Below are positions 16,433 through 22,963 of a DNA stretch of 27,885 nucleotides, one piece after another. The position numbers and the translations under genes were made by a program. Position 1 is the first letter of the stretch. Each line of letters begins with the position of its first letter. Below the pieces are notes generated by a model. That model worked only from the letters and a program-made list of their open reading frames with translations, searched no databases and had not been told where the DNA came from. The DNA comes from a virus, in IMG/VR virus record IMGVR_UViG_3300046529_000375, positions 1-27,885 of that record; one strand, given 5' to 3'.

Positions 16433-17325
16433 CCGGGCCTCCTTATCCGCCACCCGCGAACCCGGCTTCGCCGTTTGATCCGTGGACGACGGTCATCTCG
16501 CAGTATGCGAACTCGCCGACGCTCGACGCGCTGATTTTGTCGTTCAACGCCGCCGTCGACCAGACGGAGAATATTGATAATTTCTACGACATGATCTGGA
16601 ATATCCAGACCGCAGAAGGCTTCGGCCTCGACGTTTGGGGCCGCATCGTCGGCGTGTCGAGGACGGTCCAGCTTCCCCTCATCGGGACTTCATACTTCGG
16701 CTTTAACGAGGCGGGTAGCTGGCAGAGCTTCACGGGAAGCGTCGGCGGCATAGGCGGCACGTTCTTTAGCGGCGGCATTCTGTCTCAGAGCGTCAGCCTC
16801 GGCGATACGCAGTACCGGCAGCTTATTCTAGCGAAGGCAGCGGCTAACATTTCCGATGGGTCAATCGAATCCATCAACGAAATACTCCTGACCTTGTTTG
16901 CTGGCCGGGGGGACGCCTACGTCATCGACGGGCTTAACATGACGATGACGTACCGTTTTCTGTTCACACTTACGCCTATCGAGACAGCGATTGTCGCCCA
17001 GACCGGGATTCTGCCGCAGCCCGTCGGCGTTGCTATCAATATTCAAATGGGACCGGTTGTCATCGCAGTAGAAACGCAACCGCACTTCATCGGGCGCTTC
17101 AAGCGGACGGAGCACCGCATCCCGGGCAGGCTGCGGATGACCGACTATCGCGCTGACGTGGTAGTGGAGACAAATCCAACGATGCCGCTGAGGTCTAGAG
17201 GAGCGGGCTGGATTCAGCTGCCTCGCCCGAGGTACCTATACACTGTTGGCGGGAGCGCTACCGATTCCTCTGGCAGCGCCTCTGGCAGCTTTATCATCCC
17301 AGGATGGAAGTCGGTGAAACCATGA
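16429..17325 (+). CDS. DUF2612 baseplate protein with C-terminal ETQ repeat
   Basis: 298 aa, ATGA overlap with the J-like gene. Residues about 22-80 ([57 protein letters not shown]) are the DUF2612 signature, a baseplate protein corresponding to the gp48/gpI-like wedge end. Residues 83-125 include [15 protein letters not shown]. The family normally ends near residue 200-210 ([11 protein letters not shown]). Here residue 215 begins [18 protein letters not shown], a copy of the repeat that fills the protein at 1593-4250, and a second partial copy (VETNPTMPL) follows. The last about 50 residues are Gly/Ser-rich. The added tail may link the baseplate to the repeat protein. Confidence 0.82.
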   Translation: MTGPPYPPPANPASPFDPWTTVISQYANSPTLDALILSFNAAVDQTENIDNFYDMIWNIQTAEGFGLDVWGRIVGVSRTVQLPLIGTSYFGFNEAGSWQSFTGSVGGIGGTFFSGGILSQSVSLGDTQYRQLILAKAAANISDGSIESINEILLTLFAGRGDAYVIDGLNMTMTYRFLFTLTPIETAIVAQTGILPQPVGVAINIQMGPVVIAVETQPHFIGRFKRTEHRIPGRLRMTDYRADVVVETNPTMPLRSRGAGWIQLPRPRYLYTVGGSATDSSGSASGSFIIPGWKSVKP

Positions 17326-18635
17326 GAAAATATATCATTGCTGCTTTCCTCACGCTGCTCTGGCCAGCACTCGCCGGGGCGATGAGCCAGTCGGACATCC
17401 CGTCGAAGTTCCCAATCCCGTGGGCAAACGGGGCCGGAGCGCCTTACGTCCGCGTCATCCCGCAGGCGTCACAGATTGGCTCGCAGAACTGCGCGGCCTC
17501 GCTTACGGACGGCTTCCCGCCGCTGACGTTCCTCCCCGCCCCGAACGGCGGCTGCCCCCCGTTTGGTCAGGATTTCAACGGCATCTTCAAGCAGCTTTCG
17601 CAGTGGGCGCGGTGGCAGGGCGCGGGCGGGCTTGTCCCCTATGATAGCTCGTTTTCATCGTCGATAGGCGGTTATCCGAACGGCGCTGCGCTACAGAATG
17701 CTTCAATCCTGTCCTGCGCATGGATATCGACGGTCGATAACAATGCCAGTGATCCTGATACGGGGGGCGCAAACTGGATTGCAGCATGTCCTGGCGGCGG
17801 CAACGGCGGGGTCTCTACGGGTAGCGCGAACTCGCAGACGATAACGGCAACGCCGTTCGTTGTCGCGACCGGAGCGACCTTCAGCTACATTGCTGGCTTC
17901 ACGAACACATCGTCGCTGAGCGTGACGGTCAACGGCGTCGGCCCCACTCAGGTTTACCGGCGGACGCAACTCGGGACATCGCTCACGGTCGGTGGTGAGG
18001 TCATTGCAAACCAGCAAGTCCGTCTGATGTGGGACGGTACGCGCTGGCAATGTCTTTCCTGCGAAATTGCGATGGTCGGGGCAATCCGCGACTTCGCCGG
18101 GACGTCCGCACCGACCGGCTGGCTATTCATCGACGGGAGCTGTCAAGCGCAGGCGACTTACGCTGACCTTTTCTCAGTCGTCTCCACGAGTTACGGCTCG
18201 TGCTCTGCCGGGCAGTTTGCGCTGCCGGATGGGCGCGGGACGGTCCTCGCGGGCCTCGACAACATGGGCTCGAACGGCGCGGCGAACCGGCTCACAAGCG
18301 GTGGCTCATCCTGTGCCGGAACGACTATCGGCACTGTATGCGGTGCGCAAAACCAGACCATTGCACAAGCCAATCTTCCGGCAGTGACACTCTCAACGGC
18401 AATCGCTGGCGGGCAGGGTTCGCATTCGCATAACTTGGTGAACGGCGCGGGTAGCGTTATCAGCTCCGCGAACGGTACAGGTAGCGTCAATCCTGCGGGC
18501 ACCAACAACAACCCCACGACTATCGCGGCGGCCACGCTTCCGGCGATGACGGGGACGACTCCTCTCGGCGGTTCAGGGACGGCGCTGACGACCGTGCAGC
18601 CGCTCCAAGTTGTAACCAAGATCATCAAGTTTTAA
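17322..18635 (+). CDS. Tail-collar fibre protein with signal-peptide-like N-terminus
   Basis: 437 aa from ATG 17322, overlapping the previous stop (ATGA). The N-terminus [22 protein letters not shown] has a basic start, a hydrophobic stretch and an A-x-A-like end, the layout of a Sec signal peptide. Then comes SDIPSKFPIPWANGAGAPYVRVIPQASQIG, LTDGFPPLTFLP and PPFGQDFNGIFKQLSQW, seen at the start of many fibres from phages of Alphaproteobacteria. Residues about 250-330 are a tail collar domain: GAIRDFAGTSAPTGWLFIDG, then FALPDGRGTVLAGLDNMG. A histidine-containing GSHSHNLV follows. The C-terminus VTKIIKF matches the family end. It is a receptor-contact fibre; the signal-like segment is unusual for a virion protein. 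Confidence 0.82.
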   Translation: MRKYIIAAFLTLLWPALAGAMSQSDIPSKFPIPWANGAGAPYVRVIPQASQIGSQNCAASLTDGFPPLTFLPAPNGGCPPFGQDFNGIFKQLSQWARWQGAGGLVPYDSSFSSSIGGYPNGAALQNASILSCAWISTVDNNASDPDTGGANWIAACPGGGNGGVSTGSANSQTITATPFVVATGATFSYIAGFTNTSSLSVTVNGVGPTQVYRRTQLGTSLTVGGEVIANQQVRLMWDGTRWQCLSCEIAMVGAIRDFAGTSAPTGWLFIDGSCQAQATYADLFSVVSTSYGSCSAGQFALPDGRGTVLAGLDNMGSNGAANRLTSGGSSCAGTTIGTVCGAQNQTIAQANLPAVTLSTAIAGGQGSHSHNLVNGAGSVISSANGTGSVNPAGTNNNPTTIAAATLPAMTGTTPLGGSGTALTTVQPLQVVTKIIKF

Positions 18636-18645
18636 GGAGGGTCTA

Positions 18646-19287
18646 ATGCTGCCTGTATCCCTGACGCTCGCAAACATGCAGCGCATGTGGAAACATGGGG
18701 ACCAGCACGTTCCCGGATTGATCGAGGGCATCGCGAGGAGCGCGCCCGCTGTCCTTGAGAGGTACGGTATTCCTACCGAGCTGACGGTCGCGCACATGAT
18801 GGGGCAGTTCAGCCACGAGTGCGGGGCGGGGCTGGAGATGGAGGAAAACCTCAGCTATTCGGCGCAGCGCCTCCTTCAGGTCTGGCCGCACCACTTCACG
18901 CCGGGTATGGCGCAGAAGTATGCACACAACCCGCGCATGATTGCCGACATCGCCTACGGCGGGAGGATGGGGAATGCGGCTCCGCCCTCTGATGATGGTT
19001 GGAACTACCGCGGGCGCGGGCTCTCACAGACGACCGGCAGAGAGAACTATCACCGACTTGCTACGGTTTCCGGCCTCGACGTTGTCACTCATCCAGAGCT
19101 ACTGAGCGACCCGGACTTCGCGTTCGAGCTTGGCGTTGCCGATTTCGTAAAGCTCTGCAACTGTGTTCCGGCGGCGCGGAGGGATGATGTAGTAGGCGTC
19201 ACGAGGCTATTGAATGGCGGGCTTAACGGTCTTGCCGAACGGCGCATGTGGACTGCGGCGTGGAAGCGTGAGCTGGGCGTCGCCTAA
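18646..19287 (+). CDS. Endolysin, GH19 chitinase-like muramidase
   Basis: 213 aa, preceded by AAGGAGGG eight bases upstream of ATG 18646. The core HMMGQFSHECGAGLEMEENLSY has the GH19 catalytic arrangement: Glu58 in S-H-E as the general acid and Glu66/67 as a second acidic position. It continues RLLQVWPHHF, then NIAYGGRMGN-type sequence (IADIAYGGRMGN) and GWNYRGRGLSQTTGRENYHRL, the substrate-groove motif of this family. Length (about 200) is normal for single-domain GH19 endolysins. There is no signal peptide, so release to the periplasm needs a holin. It degrades peptidoglycan at lysis. Neighbouring genes add a membrane peptide and a holin candidate. Confidence 0.9.
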   Translation: MLPVSLTLANMQRMWKHGDQHVPGLIEGIARSAPAVLERYGIPTELTVAHMMGQFSHECGAGLEMEENLSYSAQRLLQVWPHHFTPGMAQKYAHNPRMIADIAYGGRMGNAAPPSDDGWNYRGRGLSQTTGRENYHRLATVSGLDVVTHPELLSDPDFAFELGVADFVKLCNCVPAARRDDVVGVTRLLNGGLNGLAERRMWTAAWKRELGVA

Positions 19288-19290
19288 AAC

Positions 19291-19371
19291 ATGCTACAAG
19301 GGCGAATCATGCCCGACGAAACAGCTCCGGCGGACGAAACCGTGACCAGCAAGCCGAGCCGGACCAAGTGA
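19291..19371 (+). CDS. Possible 26-aa peptide in the 19288-19423 gap
   Basis: Reading from ATG 19291 gives a 26-residue peptide ending TSKPSRTK; a second ATG at 19309, behind AAGGG, would give 20 residues rich in Asp, Glu and Lys. The rest of this gap holds a short hairpin (CGCGAA and TTCGCG at 19375-19391) and a GGAGG ribosome site for the next gene. No homology is recognised; translation is doubtful. Confidence 0.25.
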   Translation: MLQGRIMPDETAPADETVTSKPSRTK

Positions 19372-19423
19372 AATCGCGAATGTCCTTCGCGCAATCCTTA
19401 TACGGGCAACGGAGGCGCTTGTC

Positions 19424-19747
19424 ATGCGCAGAAAACAGGTTCCAATGACCGGCGTGAACCGCGAGATTCCGCCCAAACTTGTCTATTTCGGTGGACCCTA
19501 TCAGGCGGCAGCTCAGGGGGTTGCCCCCCCCCGGTATGAGCAACAAGTGCCGTTCCCAATCGCGGATCCGGTTGTCTATATCCGTGAGCGGCTCGCCGAG
19601 GGTTGTTCCTACGTGATCTTGCCGAACGAGCTGGCCGCGCGCGTCATCGCGCGGGAAACCGAACTTGAGCTTGACGCTGAAATGCTGCGGGCTGAGATCG
19701 AGGCGCTCCAGCGGATGCGGCATGCGGCACTGAAGGAACGGAAATGA
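19424..19747 (+). CDS. Hypothetical protein, 107 aa
   Basis: Starts at ATG 19424 with GGAGG upstream. It opens MRRKQVPMTGVNREIPPKLVYFGGPY and contains DPVVYIRERLAEGCSYVILPNELAARVIA, then an extended helix (ETELELDAEMLRAEIEALQRMRHAALKERK, residues about 78-107) that is probably a coiled coil. No signal peptide or catalytic motif. A run of nine C (19524-19532) falls inside the gene, encoding Ala-Pro-Pro-Arg. The stop overlaps the ATG of a membrane peptide gene. Family not recognised; the location within the lysis region suggests an accessory role only by association. Confidence 0.6.
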   Translation: MRRKQVPMTGVNREIPPKLVYFGGPYQAAAQGVAPPRYEQQVPFPIADPVVYIRERLAEGCSYVILPNELAARVIARETELELDAEMLRAEIEALQRMRHAALKERK

Positions 19748-19851
19748 ATGACGCCATCAGGTTCGGCCTTGCTGTTCTTGTCGCCATGGTGACGCTGGCG
19801 GCTATAGTTTTCGGGATGGTGGCGGTTTTCGCGCTACTCGAATGGAAGTGA
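19744..19851 (+). CDS. 35-aa single-pass membrane peptide
   Basis: ATG 19744 overlaps the previous stop (ATGA). The product MNDAIRFGLAVLVAMVTLAA continues with IVFGMVAVFALLEWK: one membrane helix of about 27 residues, with an Asn-Asp-Arg start and an Glu-Trp-Lys end. Coupled placement in the lysis block supports translation. It could be a small pinholin-like or holin-regulating peptide, or an unrelated membrane microprotein. It is too short for family assignment. Confidence 0.55.
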   Translation: MNDAIRFGLAVLVAMVTLAAIVFGMVAVFALLEWK

Positions 19852-19855
19852 AAAT

Positions 19856-20425
19856 ATGCCTAGGCCAGTCGTCATTCGCGTCATGTCCGGCATGTGGGGG
19901 CCAGTCACCGACCCCGGCGCATACTCGTTCACAGAGGAAATAAGGAAGGCCGTCCCCGGCGTCGAGCTCGGCCGCTCGCCATACCGCGACTTCGAGGTCC
20001 AAGAAGTCGCGAACGATTTGATCCGAGCGCCGAAGGACGCAGTTCGCCTGCTCGTCGGCACATCGCTAGGCGCATGCAACTGCCCCGTCGCGGCGACGTA
20101 TGCTTTCCAGTCAAATCCAAAAGTACTCATCCACGGAATGTTCGGTTTTCAGGCGAGCGCGCATGGTGCCGACTGGCCGATCCCGTCGAACGTGCTTTTT
20201 GCCCACGAGTTCTACGCGCCATCCGGATGGTGGAATGGATACATGGGCACGATAATTACGGGCGGTCTCGGGACGTTGGCATGGCACAAGGCAGCGGGCA
20301 ACAAACGCACGACGCTGATCCTGACGTCTCAATATGTTCCCCACCCTGGAGAGACGCAGAAGGCCCGGGCCGCATTTCTCGCCGAGATCAAGCGGATTGT
20401 CGCCCAACCCGGCGACGAGGTGTGA
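19856..20425 (+). CDS. Alpha/beta-hydrolase-like protein in the lysis block
   Basis: 189 aa from ATG 19856, four bases after the membrane peptide. The sequence has the serine-hydrolase nucleophile elbow G-T-S-L-G (Ser70, within LLVGTSLGACNCPVAA), following a strand of the kind V-R-L-L-V. A strand and HGMFGFQ follow (VLIHGMFGF, residues 90-98), and a histidine near the C-terminus in QYVPHPGETQ (His163) could complete a triad. A candidate acid is not clear; Asp106 or Glu118 are possible. The protein is compact for this fold. Related hydrolases in phages include LysB-type esterases and lipases, but the substrate here is unknown. The opening VIRVMSGMWGPVTDPG is loosely like a lipase oxyanion loop. 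Confidence 0.55.
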   Translation: MPRPVVIRVMSGMWGPVTDPGAYSFTEEIRKAVPGVELGRSPYRDFEVQEVANDLIRAPKDAVRLLVGTSLGACNCPVAATYAFQSNPKVLIHGMFGFQASAHGADWPIPSNVLFAHEFYAPSGWWNGYMGTIITGGLGTLAWHKAAGNKRTTLILTSQYVPHPGETQKARAAFLAEIKRIVAQPGDEV

Positions 20426-20444
20426 TCCATAAGGAGATGTAAAG

Positions 20445-20663
20445 ATGCCGGAGCCAATGGATAAGCCAGCAATGTCCGCGGCCGCGATGCCCCCGACGGA
20501 GTTCGCCGTAGTCTCACACAAGCAGTTTTTGATGATACACGACGACTTCGTTATCGGAAGGTATCCGACGAGACCAGAGGCCGAATTGGCGAAGAGGAAA
20601 ATGGAGAATCTAGGCCGGTGGGGGGTGACGTACAGCGTGGAAGAGCGAGTCAAGGGTGGGTGA
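20445..20663 (+). CDS. Hypothetical protein, 72 aa
   Basis: ATG 20445 follows AAGGAGATG at good spacing. The first 17 residues are Met/Pro/Ala-rich and may be disordered. The rest is a compact alpha/beta pattern, FAVVSHKQFLMIHDDFVIGRYPTRPEAELAKRKMENLGRWGVTYSV, resembling small phage proteins with a 'f-v-x-g-x-y-x-x-r-x-e-A-e' line. No catalytic residues or membrane segments. Function unknown. It is followed after one base by the next small gene. Confidence 0.6.
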   Translation: MPEPMDKPAMSAAAMPPTEFAVVSHKQFLMIHDDFVIGRYPTRPEAELAKRKMENLGRWGVTYSVEERVKGG

Positions 20664-20664
20664 T

Positions 20665-20856
20665 ATGGTGCCCGGGAAACGCTTCTGCGTTTATAGAGGA
20701 AATCGCGGGGGATGGTGGGCGCATATCGAGGGACACGCCTCTCCGTTCGGGGCATGGCGCATGGATCGCGGCCCCTATCCGTTTCGATGGATGGCTAAGC
20801 TTGAATTCCCGATTGAACGACTCATGAAGGACGGCCCACGCCAATGGACGAAGTGA
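20665..20856 (+). CDS. Hypothetical protein, 63 aa, Trp-rich
   Basis: Start taken as ATG 20665, one base after the upstream stop, with AAGGG about nine bases before it; a GTG at 20656 is an alternative. The product MVPGKRFCVYRGNRGGWWAHIEG continues with GAWRMDRGPYPFRWMAKLEFPIERL. Five Trp and many Arg in so few residues are notable. There is no membrane segment. The end overlaps the start of the holin candidate by 13 bases. Family not recognised. Confidence 0.55.
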   Translation: MVPGKRFCVYRGNRGGWWAHIEGHASPFGAWRMDRGPYPFRWMAKLEFPIERLMKDGPRQWTK

Positions 20857-21293
20857 AAAAGACTTGGACATCGACGCAGCAGATCATCGCATTTGCGTTG
20901 GTCGGCGCGTTTATCCTCGTCATATTTGGCTGGATGTTCTTCCCGCCCAAGAGCCTGGATCAGGCAGCGCTGTCGATTGTCAATATGCTGATCGGCGCGT
21001 TGGTGGCGAAGATGACGACAGTCGTGGATTTCTTTCTCGGTTCGAGCGAGGGGTCTAAGGCGAAGGACGAGGCGCAGAATAGGACTATCGAGCGCCTGAC
21101 TGGCACCGGCAGTGGAATCGCTATGGCCGCCGCCAGGGAGGTCGCGCCCGCCGCGGCGAAGGAAGCCGCACCCGCTGCCGCACAGGCAGCAGCACCACCC
21201 GCTGCCGACGTGGCAGCCCCGCCAGCCGCCGAGATTGCCGTCGAGCACGCGCTCGCGGAACGCGAAGCCAACAAAGAAGGAAAATCACCATGA
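20844..21293 (+). CDS. Holin candidate with two membrane segments
   Basis: 149 aa from ATG 20844, overlapping the previous gene. Residues about 13-33 (QIIAFALVGAFILVIFGWMFF) are a strong membrane helix. A second hydrophobic stretch at about 41-64 (AALSIVNMLIGALVAKMTTVVDFFLG) leads to GSSEGSKAKDEA. This arrangement, a short N-terminus, two helices and a phage 'D-F-F-x-G-S-S-x-G-S' turn, recurs in phage holin-type proteins. Residues about 95-140 are unusually Ala/Pro/Glu-rich, suggesting an extended cytoplasmic or periplasmic tail. It would form the hole through which the endolysin passes. The ATGA junction couples it to the next gene. Confidence 0.62.
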   Translation: MDEVKKTWTSTQQIIAFALVGAFILVIFGWMFFPPKSLDQAALSIVNMLIGALVAKMTTVVDFFLGSSEGSKAKDEAQNRTIERLTGTGSGIAMAAAREVAPAAAKEAAPAAAQAAAPPAADVAAPPAAEIAVEHALAEREANKEGKSP

Positions 21294-21721
21294 TGAGCAT
21301 TATGGCTATCGTATCGTTAGTCTCCGGTCTGATCCCGATCGCGACGCAGATCGGGCAGCTCTGGCAGAGCAGCGCAGGCTTCGGCGCCATCGCGACCGCG
21401 ATCTTGAAGTCGCCCGCGCTCAAGTCGTTGGAGGAGTTCGGGGCGTCGTTGTTCCCCTCTGCGGATAAGAAAATCCAAGCCGTGCTCGCTGCGATCCATC
21501 TCGGCTATCCAGAGTCGACCAAGTGGGCGCAGACGGCGCTAAACACCATTCAAACGACCGGCTACATCGCATTTGGAGCTCCGCTCGTGGTCGATGGGAT
21601 GTTCGGGCCTAAGACGTTCGCGGCCGTCGTGGTCCTGCAAGCGAAAGCGGGCCTGCCTGTCACTGGCGCGATTGCGGAGGCTGAGTACGCGGTGATCAAC
21701 AAGCTGATCGGCGCAGCGTAA
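21290..21721 (+). CDS. Peptidoglycan-binding-domain protein
   Basis: 143 aa, ATGA overlap with the holin candidate. The N-terminus (MMSIMAIVSLVSGLIPIATQIG) is hydrophobic, perhaps a membrane anchor. Residues about 79-143 match the PG_binding_1 repeat: WAQTALNTIQTTGYIAFGAPLVVDGMFGPKTFAAVVVLQAKAGLPVTGAI, with the D-G-x-x-G-P-x-T and Q-x-x-x-G-L-x-x-x-G hallmarks. No hydrolase domain is fused, so it may tether a partner to the wall or act in lysis alongside the endolysin. Confidence 0.68.
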   Translation: MMSIMAIVSLVSGLIPIATQIGQLWQSSAGFGAIATAILKSPALKSLEEFGASLFPSADKKIQAVLAAIHLGYPESTKWAQTALNTIQTTGYIAFGAPLVVDGMFGPKTFAAVVVLQAKAGLPVTGAIAEAEYAVINKLIGAA

Positions 21722-21723
21722 AG

Positions 21724-22035
21724 GTGGATTTCCACTGGGCCATGGACCGCTTGCGCGAGAACAAACGCGTGCGACGAGCTTGCTGGGTCGTCGAGACCAT
21801 CGTCGCCGACTTCCCAAAGACCCGCACGCGCACCTGGCACCTGTTCATGATCAAGGAGTTTCTTGAGTTCAAAAACGTGAACTGGTGGACCGGGGGACGG
21901 ATCAACGGGTGGGGCGGACAAGTCGGCGGCGGAGCGGCCGATGATGAATTACCCCACGATGGAATGATCTATTGCCCGACGAAGGACGACGTCGCAGCGA
22001 CGGACTGGCAGCTCTACGAGGGAGAAATGGTATGA
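21724..22035 (+). CDS. DUF2829-like protein, possible Thoeris anti-defence Tad2
   Basis: 103 aa from GTG 21724. That start is preferred over ATG 21742 because the opening F-x-x-A-M-D-R-L-R-E-N-K-R-V-R-R-A-C-W fits the DUF2829 pattern (F-x-x-A-x-x-x-L-x-x-G-k-x-v-x-R-x-x-W). The C-terminus CPTKDDVAATDWQLYE fits the closing P-s-x-x-D-x-x-A-x-D-W-x-v. Between them are WHLFMIKEF and several Trp/Gly residues. Tad2 proteins of this family sequester the cyclic ADP-ribose signal of Thoeris defence. The middle is longer and more divergent than in typical members, so binding is not assured. Confidence 0.5.
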   Translation: MDFHWAMDRLRENKRVRRACWVVETIVADFPKTRTRTWHLFMIKEFLEFKNVNWWTGGRINGWGGQVGGGAADDELPHDGMIYCPTKDDVAATDWQLYEGEMV

Positions 22036-22322
22036 CGAATGCGGAGATCGACGCAGGCGCGGCCGCCCTTGAGGCTTACGCCGAGGGGCAGAGCTGGAAA
22101 GCCCGCCTAGCGCCTGCAGGCACATGGCACGAGGGCTCGATCACGATTATCAAGGCTGCGGATGGTGCTACGGACCAATCGCCAGCCGGGAAAGTTCTCG
22201 CCGGAATCAACGGCCTGCACGCCGCCATGAAGTCGGTTGGCCACGAGAACGAAATGAGCGCCCAACAGTACCACGACGCAGCGGCCGTGGTGCTGGCGGC
22301 GGTGCATAAGGTGCGCGGATAA
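22032..22322 (+). CDS. Hypothetical protein, 96 aa
   Basis: Start ATG 22032 overlaps the stop of the previous gene (ATGA); an in-frame upstream ATG at 21972 would lie inside that gene. The sequence MTNAEIDAGAAALEAYAEGQSW is helical and acidic, followed by WHEGSITIIKAADGATDQSPAGKVLAGINGLHAAMKSVGHEN and AAVVLAAVHKVRG. No membrane segment or motif that I can name. Function unknown. Confidence 0.6.
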   Translation: MTNAEIDAGAAALEAYAEGQSWKARLAPAGTWHEGSITIIKAADGATDQSPAGKVLAGINGLHAAMKSVGHENEMSAQQYHDAAAVVLAAVHKVRG

Positions 22323-22329
22323 AAATGAA

Positions 22330-22914
22330 ATGGCTACCGAGGATAATGGTCTTGAGGACCTGAGAAGAAACGTCAAGGAGCTTCGGGCCGCCATTGATCT
22401 GGTGAGAGATAAAGGCGGCCACTGGCGGATGCCCGAGCCGGTTGTCTCCTTGCCGTCAGAGGCTAGCAGTTGGAATTTTACGACATTTGAAAAATACATC
22501 AGCCAGCGGTTTGGCGATCTATCGCTGCAACTCCGCGAGCGTTATGAGGCGCAGCAAACCGGGGTTACGGCGGCACTAGCCGCAGCCGAGAAGGCAGTTA
22601 ATGCCGCGCTGATTGCTGCTGAGAAAGCGGTTGATAAGGCGGAAGGAGCGCAGCAGCTTCGCAACGAAGCACAGAACGAGTTTCGTAAGTCTTTGTCCGA
22701 TCTATCAGGCCTCATGTGGACAACCAAAGAAGGGCAGGCAGCCCTCGACGCGTTTCGCCGGGAATATCTTTCCGGCCATTCCAGTGCGGTAGATCGCCTT
22801 AATAAACTTGAAACATCTTACGCCAACCTTCAGGGTAGGATTTGGGCCGTCGGCGCGGTGTGGGCAGTTCTCGTTCTGTTTGTAATGATAGCCGTCAGAT
22901 TTATCGGGCATTAA
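22330..22914 (+). CDS. Coiled-coil protein with C-terminal membrane anchor
   Basis: 194 aa from ATG 22330. Residues about 55-105 contain FEKYISQRFGDLSLQLRERYEAQQTGVTAALAAAEKAVNAALIAAEKAVDKAE, with alanine-rich heptads (AAEKAV repeated). The block NEAQNEFRKSLSDLSGLMWTTKEGQAAL resembles the N-E-F-R-x-x-L-s-D region of a widespread phage protein family of unknown function, usually near lysis genes. Residues about 170-194 (VGAVWAVLVLFVMIAVRFIGH) form a membrane helix. The topology, long coiled coil then one helix, could suit a spanin- or tether-like role, which is conjecture. It is the last plus-strand gene before the convergent terminase operon. Confidence 0.65.
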   Translation: MATEDNGLEDLRRNVKELRAAIDLVRDKGGHWRMPEPVVSLPSEASSWNFTTFEKYISQRFGDLSLQLRERYEAQQTGVTAALAAAEKAVNAALIAAEKAVDKAEGAQQLRNEAQNEFRKSLSDLSGLMWTTKEGQAALDAFRREYLSGHSSAVDRLNKLETSYANLQGRIWAVGAVWAVLVLFVMIAVRFIGH

Positions 22915-22963
22915 ATTCGGCGGCTAGTCCGCTCCTTGGGCGTTTCCTCCCTAACCATTCGCG

